From Mytilus californianus (lineage: Eukaryota; Mollusca; Bivalvia; Mytilida; Mytilidae): 64,000 nucleotides of DNA. The notes under the pieces are model-generated. The model was given only the letters and a program-made list of their open reading frames with translations. It searched no databases and was not told where the DNA came from. Each line of letters opens with the position of its first letter. The stretch's first letter is position 1. A program made the position numbers and the translations under genes. The DNA is taken from positions 511,501 through 575,500 of the forward strand of contig NW_026262701.1 of NCBI RefSeq assembly GCF_021869535.1. The letters are read 5' to 3'. Shown one piece after another: positions 12,405-22,865 of the stretch.

Positions 12405-12665
12405 ACATCAAGGTGTAATGTCACATACATTTATTGCAACAAGATGTAATGTCACATACATTGATTACATCAAGGTGTTACATCATATACATTGATGACA
12501 ACAAGGTTTAATATCACGTACATTGATTACAACAAGGTGTAATGTCACACACACTGATTGCAACCAGGTGTAATATCATGTACATTGATTGCAACAAGGT
12601 GTAATGTCATGTACATTGATTACAACGAGGTGTAATGTCAGGTATAGTAGATAACAATAAGATGT
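12405..12665. repeat. Minisatellite, unit about 32-36 bp, RPP40 intron 5
   Basis: Seven or so imperfect copies of CAAGGTGTAATGTCACATAC followed by ATTGATTACAA. The copies are more diverged than in other arrays of the window. Confidence 0.8.
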
Positions 12666-12707
12666 TATGTCAAATATAGCGGATAATAATAAGGTTTAAT
12701 TTCAGGA

Positions 12708-13108
12708 TTAAGGATGTTCGCTACTCTGTTTCAAAATAACAAGCTTTTTAAAAGACTGTTATAAATTGATAGTATATAAATGAAGTAACTAAAAAAGCAG
12801 AAAAAAATGAAGGGTCCGTGTGCTTGTTTTTTTCGAGATATAAGCCATTTGAAAATTTGGCGGGAAATGATTCTCTCTAGACTTTTCATACATTTAACAT
12901 TGGCACCTCTTTTCTTTCAAAAACAATGAAAAAATAACAAGGATTCTATAAGATTTTCAAATATGGCTTTTTAAACTATATGTAATAGAATTATGAAAAT
13001 AAAAGTATGGGTTAGTGGACAAAATTATTTAATGGCCAAACATGGATAAAACCAGAGGATTCCGAAAATCTGGCAAAATTCAAAAACAAGAGGAGCAAAC
13101 ATCCTTAA
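12708..13108. mobile_element. TIR element of about 400 bp, RPP40 intron 5
   Basis: The left end TTAAGGATGTTCGCTACTCT is mirrored by the right end AGAGGAGCAAACATCCTTAA, giving imperfect terminal inverted repeats of about 20-28 bp. No coding frame is present. It is probably a non-autonomous DNA transposon. Its right end sits only 40 bases from exon 5. Confidence 0.65.
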
Positions 13109-13148
13109 ATTGATATCAAGGTGCAATTTCAGATTTAACTTTGCTTAC

Positions 13149-13274
13149 CTGAAGGTGTCCATGTTGCTATAAAATTAAACTTGAGATCAAGTCTGTCTTT
13201 AAAACACCATTTTACTCTGTTGTAACCCTTTTTTCCTGGTTTAAAGGATGGACTTGTCAAATCTATATCTACAA
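13149..13274 (-). CDS. RPP40: RPP40 exon 5
   Basis: 126 bases between acceptor CTTTTCAG and donor TCAG|GTAAGC. It encodes VDIDLTSPSFKPGKKGY followed by RVKWCFKDRLDLKFN and LIATWTPS. This parallels the human VSIDLMELSLN, SWSFKEKKPLKFDF and LLAWHKTG text with equal spacing. Confidence 0.93.
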
Positions 13275-14270
13275 CTGAAAAGGACATTGTATTTCAAGAA
13301 GCAGTTTCATTACATCAACATAGTCATAAAATTAAGGATTATGACCTAAAATCAGTTTTAGTAATTTAAGTATATAAAGGATGTTTTTAGAATAATCATC
13401 AATAACTATTATTGATACCAACTGTTTGATGCAAAATACACAAAAATTTAAGATCATTGAAACCAATAAGGGTCAACACAGAACAGCCATAAATGTCCCA
13501 GGTCTGCTATGAATGAGGAAGTCGCAATATGAAGTCTTAGTAAAAAACATATTTCATGAACAATTTTAAACTTATCAAAGATACCAGGTTTATAATTTTG
13601 TATCCAAGAAGTGTGTTTTGTCTTCAAAATACTCATCAGTAATACTCGAAACAAATTTAAATTAGTAGATTTACATATTTTTTATACAAAAAAAATTAAA
13701 ATATATAAACTTAATCATGCATTTCAATGCAAGACCAATTGTTTATTTAGAAGGAAGATTTTTTATATAAACTATTTTTGTCAAATTTTTCCATATAAAG
13801 CATTGCCATTCACATTCCTAATAGACCAAAGATAGAGATTTTGTTGCAAGTTGACAAAATTCGACAAACTAAATAGTCAAGTCAGATATGTAAGTTGTAA
13901 CAAAAAAAATAATGTTAAAAGATTCTTTTTTGTTGACACACACACATGGGCTCTATATTTCAAGTCCTAAAAATCATTGAAAATTGAAGAGTTTTCATTG
14001 AAATTTGTGCTATTTGTGAAGTCATGAAAAGAATGGTAATACATACATTTGTATTGGTAAATTTTCAAAAAAAGACATATTTTCTATCTAGTCATTGACT
14101 TAGCTATGATTCATTGTATTGTTGGCCAATAAATCCTAATTTAAATTTTTGGCTGAAAATAGGGGCCATATTAGGGCCTTATTGAATCTACTTCTTTCTT
14201 TTCTAACATTTGAAGATTTTACAGGGTACTAAGAGGTGTTGGAATACATGAATGCAGACTGCAGAGTGTA
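13275..14270. other. RPP40 intron 4, no gene
   Basis: Mostly AT-rich. Around 13575-13700 there is a decayed relative of the short SINE-like repeat also found at 25303-25404 and 48260-48720 (GATACCAGGTTTATAATTTT, then TACTCATCAGTAATACTCG). Nothing else is recognisable. Confidence 0.45.
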
Positions 14271-14429
14271 TCTTCATTTGAAATGACAATAAATCTTTAG
14301 CATGCTTTGTTGTACAGAGAATAACAGGGGTGAAACTTTAGTGGTACTGCTCCTTCCATGTTTGTTGATCGAATCTGTCATTCCAATACTGATGCATTGC
14401 TGATTTCCATTAGTTTTTACTGTTTCCAC

Positions 14430-14700
14430 TTTAAAAGAGGGACGAAAGATAACAGAGGGACAGTCAAACTCATAGATCGAAAACAAACTGACAACGCCAT
14501 GGCCAAAAATAAAAAGACAAACAGACAAATAATAGTACAGATGACACAACATAGAAAACTAAAGACTAAGCAACACGAACCCCACCAAAAACTGGGGGTG
14601 ATCTCAGGTGCTCCGGAAGGGTAAGCAGATCCTGCTCCACATGTGGCACCCGTCGTGTTGTGAATACACGAAAATGATGTGAATATTTCATGAGACAGCA
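14430..14700 (+). repeat. Dispersed repeat fragment, RPP40 intron 4
   Basis: It contains GAGGGACAGTCAAACTCATA, CAACGCCATGGCCAAAAATA, ACCCCACCAAAAACTGGGGG and CACCCGTCGTGTTGTG. The text resembles a repeat I associate with mussel genomes. Open frames of 88-94 codons on both strands over it look like repeat artefacts. Confidence 0.5.
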
Positions 14701-15052
14701 ACCCAACAACACTAAAATTATTTATAGGTCAACAATAAACAAATATCAATGAAATTTGGCAAGCTTTACATCATCTTAAGTCTGGAAAAGTTGTGTATGT
14801 GTTATATAGGCAAAATCTTTACTCAGTATAAACAATCAGATTCTTAATCTTTCATAAAACAGATGTCCAATCAAAGGCATTTTATATTGTTTCAAAATGT
14901 AAAACAATTCCAATATCAAAGGCATATTCAATATGTAGCAGCATCTGATGAGACAGATTTAAGTTATTATCATAGATAATCTCCCTTTGATAAAGAAAAA
15001 CGTTTTGGCCTCATTACAAATTTTCTAATAATATAATATTTCTAGCATTTAC

Positions 15053-15148
15053 TGTATTTAGATTTCTTTCTTTTAGGAAACTGTGAAGGTTTTCCTTCCA
15101 AGCCTAGTTGTTGGTATGTGTCTTTACTTAAGTGTAAAATCATGTGAC
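15053..15148 (-). CDS. RPP40: RPP40 exon 4
   Basis: 96 bases between acceptor TTTTTCAG|GTCACA and donor ACA|GTAAAT. It encodes HMILHLSKDTYQQLGLEG, then KPSQFPKRKKSKY. This matches human KLILSLDKDTYEETGLQG and HPSQFSGRKIMKF. The exon is too short to appear as an open frame of note. It was found by expecting this segment between exons 3 and 5, and the phase (one base in, one base out) fits both. Confidence 0.92.
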
Positions 15149-15229
15149 CTGAAAAACAGGATTGAAAATAAAAATAATTCATTGTCTGTAAAACATGATA
15201 ATACTCACAAAAATTGTTATTTATGGTTA

Positions 15230-15510
15230 AAACTTACTAAATAGTTGACTAATAAGGCATAAAGCCTGTTGTTCAGTGGTTGTCGTTCGTTGGTGTGGTT
15301 CATAAGTGTTTCTCGTTTTTTATATAGATTCGACCGTTGGTTTTCCTGTTTGAATTGTTTTACACTAGTAATTTTGGGGCACTTTATAGCTTGCTTTTCG
15401 GTGTGAGCCAAGACTCTGTGTTGAAGGCCGTACTTTGACCTATAATTGTTTACTTTTTATACATTCTGATTTTGATGGAGAGTTGTCTCATTGGCACTCA
15501 TACCACATCT
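15230..15510 (+). repeat. GTTGTCTCATTGGCA-family repeat, RPP40 intron 3
   Basis: It runs from AAGCCTGTTGTTCAGTGGTT through GGTTTTCCTGTTTGAATTG and GGGCACTTTATAGCTTGCTT to GAGTTGTCTCATTGGCACTC. The reverse-complement version occupies 17070-17540. Confidence 0.65.
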
Positions 15511-15782
15511 TATTCCTCTAAAGTTAATTGAATTAATTTCATCTTCATTACATGGTCTGGAGAAACTGACATCTAATAGAACAATTCTATTGGTTATGAT
15601 GTCTGTTAGCATATATACATGTATATACCTATTCCATGCAAAACACCAATAATAATAAGAATTACCAACAAATGAGGACAACAGAACATGTTAAAGAAAG
15701 AAAACACACAACTGATACAGACTAATGGTTATAAATATAGCCTGATATGATACATTTATTTCAAGCATTTAATCTGCCAATC

Positions 15783-16339
15783 TATCAAACTGTTATTTAC
15801 CTGTAGGAAGTTTACTCTGCCAATCTATCGAACTGTTATTTACCTGTAGGAAGTTTAATTTGCCAATCTATCAAACTGTTATTTACCTGTAGGAAGTTTA
15901 CTCTGCCAATCTATCGAACTGTTATTTACCTGTAGGAAGTTTACTCTGCCAATCTATTTTACCTGTAGGAAGTTTACTCTGCCAATCTATTTTACCTGTA
16001 GGAAGTTTACTCTGCCAATCTATCGAACTGTTATTTACCTGTAGGAAGTTTAATCTGCCAATCTATCGAACTGTTATTTACCTGTAAGAAGTTTAATCTG
16101 CCAATCTATCAAACTGTTATTTACCTGTAGGAAGTTTAATCTGCCAATCTATCAAACTGTTATTTACCTGTAGGAAGTTTACTCTGCCAATCTATCAAAC
16201 TGTTATTTACCTGTAGGAAGTTTACTCTGCCAATCTATCGAACTGTTATTTACCTGTAGGAAGTTTAATCTGCCAATCTATCAAACTGTTATTTACCTGT
16301 AGGAAGTTTAATCTGCCAATCTATCAAACTGTTATTTAC
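15783..16339 (-). repeat. Exon-edge minisatellite: about 13 copies of the RPP40 exon 3 donor site
   Basis: Tandem 43-bp units abut exon 3 and, read on the minus strand, contain CTTCCTACAG|GTAAATAACA. This is the last ten bases of exon 3 plus its 5' splice site, followed by GTTTGATAGATTGGCAGATT. Almost every copy keeps the GT. Two copies are 33-bp deletion variants lacking part of the intronic portion. The array is therefore a chain of duplicated exon-intron boundaries rather than an unrelated satellite. Confidence 0.93.
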
Positions 16340-16408
16340 CTGTAGGAAGAACAGCTATACAATCATCACCATCTATATTTCCTCCATGAGATAACATTCT
16401 TAATTTTC
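16340..16408 (-). CDS. RPP40: RPP40 exon 3
   Basis: 69 bases between acceptor TTTACAG|GAAAAT and donor ACAG|GTAAAT. It encodes KLRMLSHGGNIDGDDCIAVLPT, matching the human YNTHIDEDNTVALLPNG region. The donor end is amplified downstream in the intron as a 43-bp tandem array, so the authentic donor is the first of about 14 near-identical ones. Confidence 0.9.
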
Positions 16409-16411
16409 CTG

Positions 16412-17065
16412 TAAATAGAAAACGATGCCACTGTACAGTGGGAAAACTAGTGAAGCAGAACAATAGAAGAGTAACTCTTCTTGTAGAAAGATGACAAATT
16501 CAAAAGATTGTTTACGTTAGTTACCATACAGATTAAATGTTGTTTCTGTTAAATATGCATGAGAGATGTTTTTTTTGTTTTCATTATCTATTGGGATAAT
16601 TGCATTAGAAGGTTCTTGCACTGATATTTACAAAATGTTAATCTCTGCTCCATATTGATGAAGAAGATGTGAATGGCTTTTTACCTTCCAATGGCAAATT
16701 AAATGTATATAGATGTTAATGTGATGAGAATAGAAACATTGCTTTGTATTATGACTGACACACTGATTAATAACATGCTAGTTCACAATGGAACAGTGCG
16801 GAGAAAGACATGTCACCCTTTCTGGACACCTTATTCTGACAACAGGATGACCAGTCTTTGCTCTTACTCCTTTAAGTTGTGTGTTAAGTGTGAAAGCAGC
16901 AAATACAAATTTTCAAGTCTTTGGTAGTTCTCTGCTGCTCAAAAGGAAATATACCAGTAGTAATACTCTTATTTATAACTAAATGTGTCAGAACGACACG
17001 AATGGCTCCTCTCGCAAAAAAAAGCTTGAAGCCATTTTTAGGAGTGGAAATTTGAGAATAAATAG
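16412..17065. other. RPP40 intron 2, left part
   Basis: No gene or clear repeat. A 74-codon open frame at 16703 has no supporting features. Confidence 0.4.
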
Positions 17066-17069
17066 AAAT

Positions 17070-17540
17070 AAAAAGATGCGGCACTGAGTGCCAATGAGAA
17101 AACTCTCCATCCAAGTCACAATGTGTATAAAGTAGACAATAATAGGTCAAAGTATGGCCTTCAACACAGAGCCTTGGCTCACACCAAAAAGCAAGCTATA
17201 AAGTGCCCCAAAATGACTAGTGTAAAACAATTCAAACAGGAAAACCAACGGCCTAGTCTATAGAAACACTTATGAAACGAATCAACAAACAACAACCATT
17301 GAACAACAGGCTCCTGACTTAGGACAGGTGCAAACAAATGCAACGGGTTTAAACGTTTTAACAGGTGCCAACCTTCACTCTAACCTGAAACAGTAGTACA
17401 TGTATAACATTACAACAAAGAAAGACACACTATAAAATATCAATTGAAATGGCTTAACTCGATCAAAAAGACATATTAACAAAAACAAGTAAACATACAC
17501 TGAATGAACAAATTTGATCTATGACACAATATAAATACAA
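17070..17540 (-). repeat. GTTGTCTCATTGGCA-family repeat, long reversed copy
   Basis: It begins GATGCGGCACTGAGTGCCAA and continues TGAGAAAACTCTCC, TATAGGTCAAAGTATGGCC-like text, CAAGCTATAAAGTGCCCCAA, CTCCTGACTTAGGACAGGTG and ACGGGTTTAAACG. Relatives lie at 31255-31625, 41040-41480 and 42420-42950. No protein is encoded. Confidence 0.7.
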
Positions 17541-17825
17541 CATTAATAAAAAATACTGGATGTAAAACAATGAAGTCCATCTAACTGTTATTTTAACAGA
17601 ATTTCGCCAAAAATCAGCGAAGCGGAACTAAACGTAAACTCAATCAGTAACTCATCACAGAAGACTCACATACTAAAAATCAGCTCAATATGTCGATGTG
17701 TTTAGAAAAAAGTCTGTATAACGGTTCTTTGTGGAATGACGGCTGAGGGTAACACTATATGGCCCAGACAACTTTGTGGCGGGCCATAATAAAAGCTATG
17801 TTTGGTGTTTTATTATCAGACATTG

Positions 17826-17965
17826 TCAGATGACAGTCTTAGAATAAACTTGCGGACTGATCTGATCAATGCCTGTTGCTTTTGCAACAGTTAAATTGCT
17901 GTGGTAATTCTTTACATCTGAAAGTGTGATCAAGGGGATGTAACACCAAGTATCTTGAGGTACTT
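17826..17965 (-). pseudogene. LINE reverse-transcriptase fragment (N-terminal RT region)
   Basis: The minus-strand frame reads PLITLSDVKNYHSNLTVAKA followed by TGIDQISPQVYS. This resembles the start of the RT domain of non-LTR retrotransposons (SDV, about 10 residues, KATGIDQI). It is only about 45 residues long and lacks the catalytic motifs, so it is a dead fragment in RPP40 intron 2. Confidence 0.5.
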
Positions 17966-17984
17966 TTGCAGCTACTATTATATA

Positions 17985-19045
17985 CAATGTATGCTCTCGT
18001 GAGCATCTTTCCAATTGATTGATCAAATTTATTGTCATGACCATGCATTCAATCATCTTCGCTAGCCAAGGGTTACGATCCACTTCCCTCCTCTCCACCC
18101 TTGGCAGATTAAGCCAACATTTGTGATAATGTTGCGCCATCTATCGGTAGATTAAAGTCACGCTCATTTCTTAAACATTATTCTTGACCAATGGTAGCAC
18201 TTGAACTCTTCAATTTGGAGGTAAAAACACGGTAGCGTCTTGATTCTACACACTTGGTAAAGCAGGAAACAAAAATATACGTTGACATTAATGCATTTGT
18301 GCAAGAAACATACACAGGAACTTCTATTAGTTGATTAAAAACATTCAAATTGTCACTAAATATAGTCGTATGTTTAGGGATGTAAAGACTTGTTGCACAA
18401 TAAGCACATGGCAATTGTTTACATACACTTTCTACATTTACACGTGATCATGTTATAGGCGCTTTTTGATTGGATGCAGTGAGTTTCGACTGCAACCAAT
18501 GAAAATCATTACCTTGTGTCTCCGAAATTCTATCTCAATCCGCCAAGGGTTGAGAGGAGGGAAGTGGATCGTAACCCTTGGTTAGCGAAGATGGCATTCA
18601 ATAGATTGATGTGATTTGATCTCATGAGCATGTATCCGATTGGTTGATAGAATTTAGTATCATGAGCATGTATCTAATTGATTGATGCGATTTAGTGTCA
18701 TGACCATGCATTCAATTGATTGAGGTGATTTGGTCTCATGAGCATATATCCAATTGGTTGATAGAATTTAGTATTATGAGCATGCATCTAATTGATTGAT
18801 GCCATTTAGTGTCATGAGCATGCATCTAATTGATTGATGCGATTTAGTGTCATGAGCATCTAATTGATTGATGCAATTTAGTGTCCTGAGCATGCATCTA
18901 ATTGATTGATGTGATTTAGTGTCATGAGCATACATCTAATTGATTGATACTATTTAGTGTCATGAGCATGCATCTAATTGATTGATGCGATTAAGTGTCA
19001 TGAGCATGTATCTAATTGATTGATGTGATTTGGTCTCATGATCAT
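17985..19045. repeat. 38-bp minisatellite in RPP40 intron 2, split by a MITE
   Basis: Imperfect copies of CATGAGCATGCATCTAATTG followed by ATTGATGCGATTTAGTGT occupy 18600-19045 and, left of the inserted element, 17990-18053. Variants include CATGACCATGCATTCAATTG and a copy lacking GCATGC. Confidence 0.85.
18054..18593. mobile_element. MULE-type MITE with perfect 9-bp target duplication
   Basis: The 540-bp element begins CATCTTCGCTAGCCAAGGGT and ends in the inverted counterpart ACCCTTGGTTAGCGAAGATG. Terminal inverted repeats extend about 55 bp, including GATCCACTTCCCTCCTCTC. It is flanked on both sides by GCATTCAAT (18045-18053 and 18594-18602), and that 9-mer is part of the host minisatellite. 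A 9-bp duplication with long TIRs fits Mutator-like elements. No transposase is encoded. Short open frames inside are not genes. Confidence 0.85.
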
Positions 19046-19151
19046 CTGGCCAAAATGATATAGCCGAGGTAGCTACAAGTTGCATTAACCATCAAACAAA
19101 CAAACAAACAAACAAAGAGTTCTGATGACCTGGAGTAACCTTAAATCTCAC

Positions 19152-19293
19152 CTCTTTTAATAAAAGCTTCTATCAAATCCAAGCTAATTACATCTATCAA
19201 TGGTAAATCTTGTACAAAGAAGACTTTCTCTCCAACACAGCTGGATTGTAGTATTTCAGGGATCCTGTTACAATTTGGTAGAATACAGCTGAT
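19152..19293 (-). CDS. RPP40: RPP40 exon 2
   Basis: 142 bases between acceptor GTTTCAG|ATCAGC and donor AGAG|GTGAGA. It encodes ISCILPNCNRIPEIL, then EKVFFVQDLPLIDVISLDL and IEAFIKRG. The human counterparts are VSFLIPECGILSEEL and PYYFVKNLPLHELITPEFIS. The match is strong and gap-free. Confidence 0.93.
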
Positions 19294-19624
19294 CTGAAAC
19301 ACAAAATAGATAGTGGCAGGGTTAAACATGTTTGCAAGCACTCAACTCTTTCACCTTACTCAAAACAGTGGTTTAGTAGCACACAATATAAGAACAAACT
19401 AAAAATCAGTTGAAAAAGGCTTGAGTTTATTTTACTTTTTTAAATTATAATAACTTTTATTCATAAATAAGAAACAAGATGTTAACTTATATATTATTCA
19501 ATCTGTCTCCAACTTCCAACTTTCACCGTATCTTATTAAACATATTAAAGTTGAGAATCATTCACAAAATCACACTTTTCTATTAATCAAGATAGAAAAT
19601 ACCTATTTATTTAATGATTATCTA

Positions 19625-19852
19625 TGCAATATAGGCTACTTCATAATTATTGCAGCCATATTTAATAGGGTCAGATTTTTTGGATGGAGGTGGAAATAGT
19701 TAGAAAGTACAGGAAAACCTATCTATGTTTCCAAGCAACTGTTCTATTTTACTGATGGTTTCCAGTTCTTTTCAAAGCATTTTCAAATCCATTATGAAAA
19801 TCTGCCCCCTATTCAATATGGCTGCAATAACCGTGAAAGGGCCTATTACAAG
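19625..19852. mobile_element. Hairpin MITE in RPP40 intron 1
   Basis: The left arm includes TTATTGCAGCCATATTTAAT and AGGGTCAGATTTT. The right arm is the inverted counterpart AAAATCTGCCCCCTATTC and AATATGGCTGCAATAA. The arms are about 50 bp and the whole element is about 228 bp. Non-coding. Confidence 0.6.
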
Positions 19853-21521
19853 CTCAGAATTGGTCAATACAAGTTGATGATAAACAATTGCTTAATTCAT
19901 AATAACATTGATTAGTTGCACATGGGTGATCTGCAAGTTGATGAAAGTTATTAAGATCTATCAACGTTTTATAATTGACAGATTGAAATATATGAGAATG
20001 ACTTAGAAGGCTCAGAAGCCATAGACAAGTTTCAACTTCAATTTTAAGAATGAACTACCTTGGTTGACCCAGGGAAAAAGCAGCAGTTGGAATATCATGC
20101 ATAAACCTTATCGCTATTTGGGTATCTGCAGCACTTGACCCGAGAATATGTGACACTTGAACTATTGACATCATACAATAATCACTTTCCCTTTGTTGTG
20201 TCAGCCAATTTCTATTGCGAGGTCAAAATTTTTAGGGAATGTCTGTGATGACCAGGAATGGCAGACAAATAGTGATAAGGTGTATTTAAGCACTGACATC
20301 AAGACTGAAAGTGAAAGCATTGGCGTACTGCAGCACTATTGGTCGGGTGAGAACACTGCATATCAAAAAATATTATCATGTGATATTTCCTCTTCATTTT
20401 TGTTTTAAAATGAAGTTTCTTCAAAGAAAAGAAAATTCTATAAACATGATAAACTCAGGTCATCTTATACATGTAGGTCCGGTCTCACTAATTAGCGACA
20501 AGAAGAATTTTAGCGACAAGAAGCGACAAGAAGAATAATATAGTGACAAGAAGCGACAAGAAGACTATTTAGTGACAAGAAAACAAATTTAGCAACAAGA
20601 AAGTTAATATTCTATCAATAAATATATAGAAAAAGTCATTTTAATAAAGCATCTCACATTTTTGAAACATAGATCTAATTGCTACATTTATCATGTTTAT
20701 TCGTGATATTTTATTATTTATTATTTAATACAGCAAATATTACGTTTACCCTGTCGTATATTAATTTTACTTGTGTTTTAGAACAATAATATATTATCTT
20801 ATAAATTGTTTTTAAAACTCTCTTTGACCAATATATAATAAACTTGCAAAATGCATTATTTGTGCATCATTATCCAAAAAATACACACAAATTGTGAAAT
20901 ACAATGAACTGAAATCAAACAAGAGGAAAACATAATTAAAACGTGAATATTTTTCATCATTTCATTTTGTGTATTGCCTCATTAAAAGATATTTATCATG
21001 TTTATGCATAGTTTAATGTTGATTGAAGATTTAATGACAATTTATAGTTTTCAACAGGTTTTCACTATTTACAATGAATGTATATTCTGGCGCGTGTAAT
21101 TGTATAGTATGATGTGTGTACAAATTTGAAGGTGTTAATTGGATGTTATTGTAGCAATAAAACAAGGGACACACGTCTCGCTATTCTCATTTGATGTTTC
21201 ACATTGTGTGTACTGTTATTACCTTAGGGTGAAGCCACATCTAATGTTGTTCATATCAAGAACAATGAATTGCACTGTTAGAAAGGAAATAATATTTCAA
21301 GTTTTTGTTTCAATAAATTCTTCAAAGGAAAGTTGAAAAATCTTTGTTTTTATTTCCATTTTATAGCGTGTGCATTTCCTTTACTCCAACAAGCTGACTG
21401 AAGCCATTCAACTTTTATGTTTTGTATAAAGTTAGTTGTCAGCATTTCAGTCTTATTCTTGGCAAAAGTACGTGCTCTGTGCAATTGCTGGAATCCGAAA
21501 TGCATCTTGGTTTACCTTTGA
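19853..21521. other. RPP40 intron 1, middle part
   Basis: AT-rich. It holds a short degenerate tandem of AGCGACAAGAAG at about 20495-20600. No exon or recognisable element was seen in the rest. Confidence 0.45.
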
Positions 21522-22695
21522 TTAGTCGGTAAGAGTTCCATATGGCACCCCCACCCAAAATGTTGTAAAAATATATTTAATTGATGTATATTTAATCTAC
21601 AATAATAATATATTTGTTTTACAAGGTATTAACTAAGATTTAAGGAAAATGGGGGTGTCAAACAGAAATAGGGGGTGTCACTTCTTGGAACAGGGATATG
21701 TGCCATAAAAATGTTGTAAAAATAATTGATTTATAATATGTATTTGATGTACAATAGTAATATATATATAATAACTATCAAGGAAAATGAAACAAAATGA
21801 GATTTATAATGATTTCATTTTTATTTTGAAATAATTAATTTCAAATCAAGAAAGGGGATATACTTTACACATGTCCTGAGTGAAACTGTCAAAAAGTGAT
21901 GTTTTATCTGAATATAATGTTCTCCACATATATTCCATTAAATGTTTATCAAAAGTTTTAGATCTAGTATGTGTGGTTGGCAGTTGTCGTTTGATACACC
22001 ACCACCGATTCTCAATTAAGTTAGTGCATGCACCACTAGTGAAATAAATAGTGAGTACGTTTCAATTCAGTAGTATACCAATAAATTTTGACCAGTGTAA
22101 CTATTGGGGTGTGGAAAATACTCATTTCACTGTATTGCTAATTAGATTATTTAAACTTTACAAAAATATTTTGTTACCGATTTTAAAGTGCAACAATAAC
22201 CCTGATTTCCCCATATGGAATTACCTAAAAGGATATAATTATTTTTAAAACTTATATCACCTAACTTGTCATAGCCTAGTGGCTAAGTCAGTAGACTTCA
22301 GATCCCAAGATTGGAGGTTCGAATCCCAGCAAGGTATATTTATATATATAATTGTGTTAAAATGTAATGAGATGTACTGTAATATAAATGATGCTTAAGA
22401 TGTATAAGTAGTAACATGTGAAAATCTGAGGGTGTCAAAAGGAAATGGGGGTACCAAAAGAAAAAAAAGGTTGTCAACAGAAAATGGCTCATATGAAAAG
22501 CAACTAATTTGTAATATTTTTTTTTCTATATTTTTTTAACATTTTTTTTCCAATTATTTTTTTAACCCCCCAAAAATGCCATGCCCCATTTTTTTTTATA
22601 AAGCTCCCCTTAAAAAAAAACCTTTTTAGAATGTTTTCTAATCGGGAAAAATATATTTTTGGGTGGGGGTGCCATATGGAACTCTTTCCGACTAA
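21522..22695. mobile_element. TIR element of about 1.17 kb carrying a tRNA-like segment
   Basis: The left end TTAGTCGGTAAGAGTTCC continues ATATGGCACCCCCACCCAAAA. The right end is the inverted counterpart TTTTGGGTGGGGGTGCCATA then TGGAACTCTTTCCGACTAA. The TIRs are about 38 bp with three or four mismatches. No transposase is readable. Internal sequence is AT-rich with GGGGGTGTCA-like strings. It lies just downstream of RPP40 exon 1. Confidence 0.7.
22262..22336 (+). repeat. tRNA-derived SINE head (A and B box)
   Basis: It contains an A-box-like TAGCCTAGTGGCTAA and a canonical B-box GGTTCGAATCCC, 30-odd bases apart, with a weak CTTG/CAAG acceptor pairing. The anticodon arm is not convincing and AT-rich text follows. 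I therefore read this as the RNA polymerase III promoter part of a SINE rather than a functional tRNA gene. Confidence 0.6.
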
Positions 22696-22742
22696 ACTAA
22701 CATTAAACATGTGAAAGCATGTTTAATTTTTAGTCAACATAC

Positions 22743-22865
22743 AGTATAATTGAAATGGTGATCTTCTGTAAATTCCTCATGTTTAGACTTTTCATTTTTA
22801 AAGCTGGATTTTTCAAAAACGAGTTTTCCAAGAGGTAAACCAGTTCTATCTATGGGCGCAGCCAT
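22743..22865 (-). CDS. RPP40: RPP40 exon 1 (start codon)
   Basis: 123 bases from ATG to the donor ACT|GTATGT. The reading is MAAPIDRTGLPLGKLVFEKS, then SFKNEKSKHEEF and EDHHFNYT. It matches the human N-terminal CEKSNFGNHKSRH and YYNYR motifs and leads in phase 0 into the ISCILP start of exon 2. No other in-frame ATG precedes it before the sequence loses similarity, and the resulting protein length equals that of the human protein. No TATA box stands out upstream. Confidence 0.9.

Larger units (their letters stand above)
8000..22865 (-). other. RPP40: RPP40 gene span (eight coding exons)
   Basis: The complete coding region of the p40 subunit of nuclear RNase P and RNase MRP, the ribonucleoproteins that process tRNA 5' leaders and pre-rRNA. 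Eight exons on the minus strand (123, 142, 69, 96, 126, 208, 135 and 193 coding bases) join in consistent phase to 1092 bases, giving 363 aa. Human RPP40, as I remember it, has the same length. All introns are GT-AG. Similarity to the human protein runs end to end, strongest in the last exon. Introns carry an exon-edge minisatellite (intron 3), a 22-bp minisatellite (intron 6), a 38-bp array interrupted by a MITE (intron 2) and a TIR element (intron 1). The gene appears intact. Confidence 0.93.

Noticed and set aside
14358-14701. Overlapping frames on both strands, 88-94 codons
   Set aside because: They lie on a dispersed repeat inside RPP40 intron 4 and neither resembles a known protein.
17826-18140. 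104-codon minus-strand gene
   Set aside because: It runs across the boundary of a MITE and a minisatellite. Only its last ~45 residues resemble anything, a LINE reverse transcriptase.
22262-22336. Functional tRNA gene
   Set aside because: A and B boxes are present but the anticodon and acceptor arms do not fold convincingly, and it lies within a transposable element.
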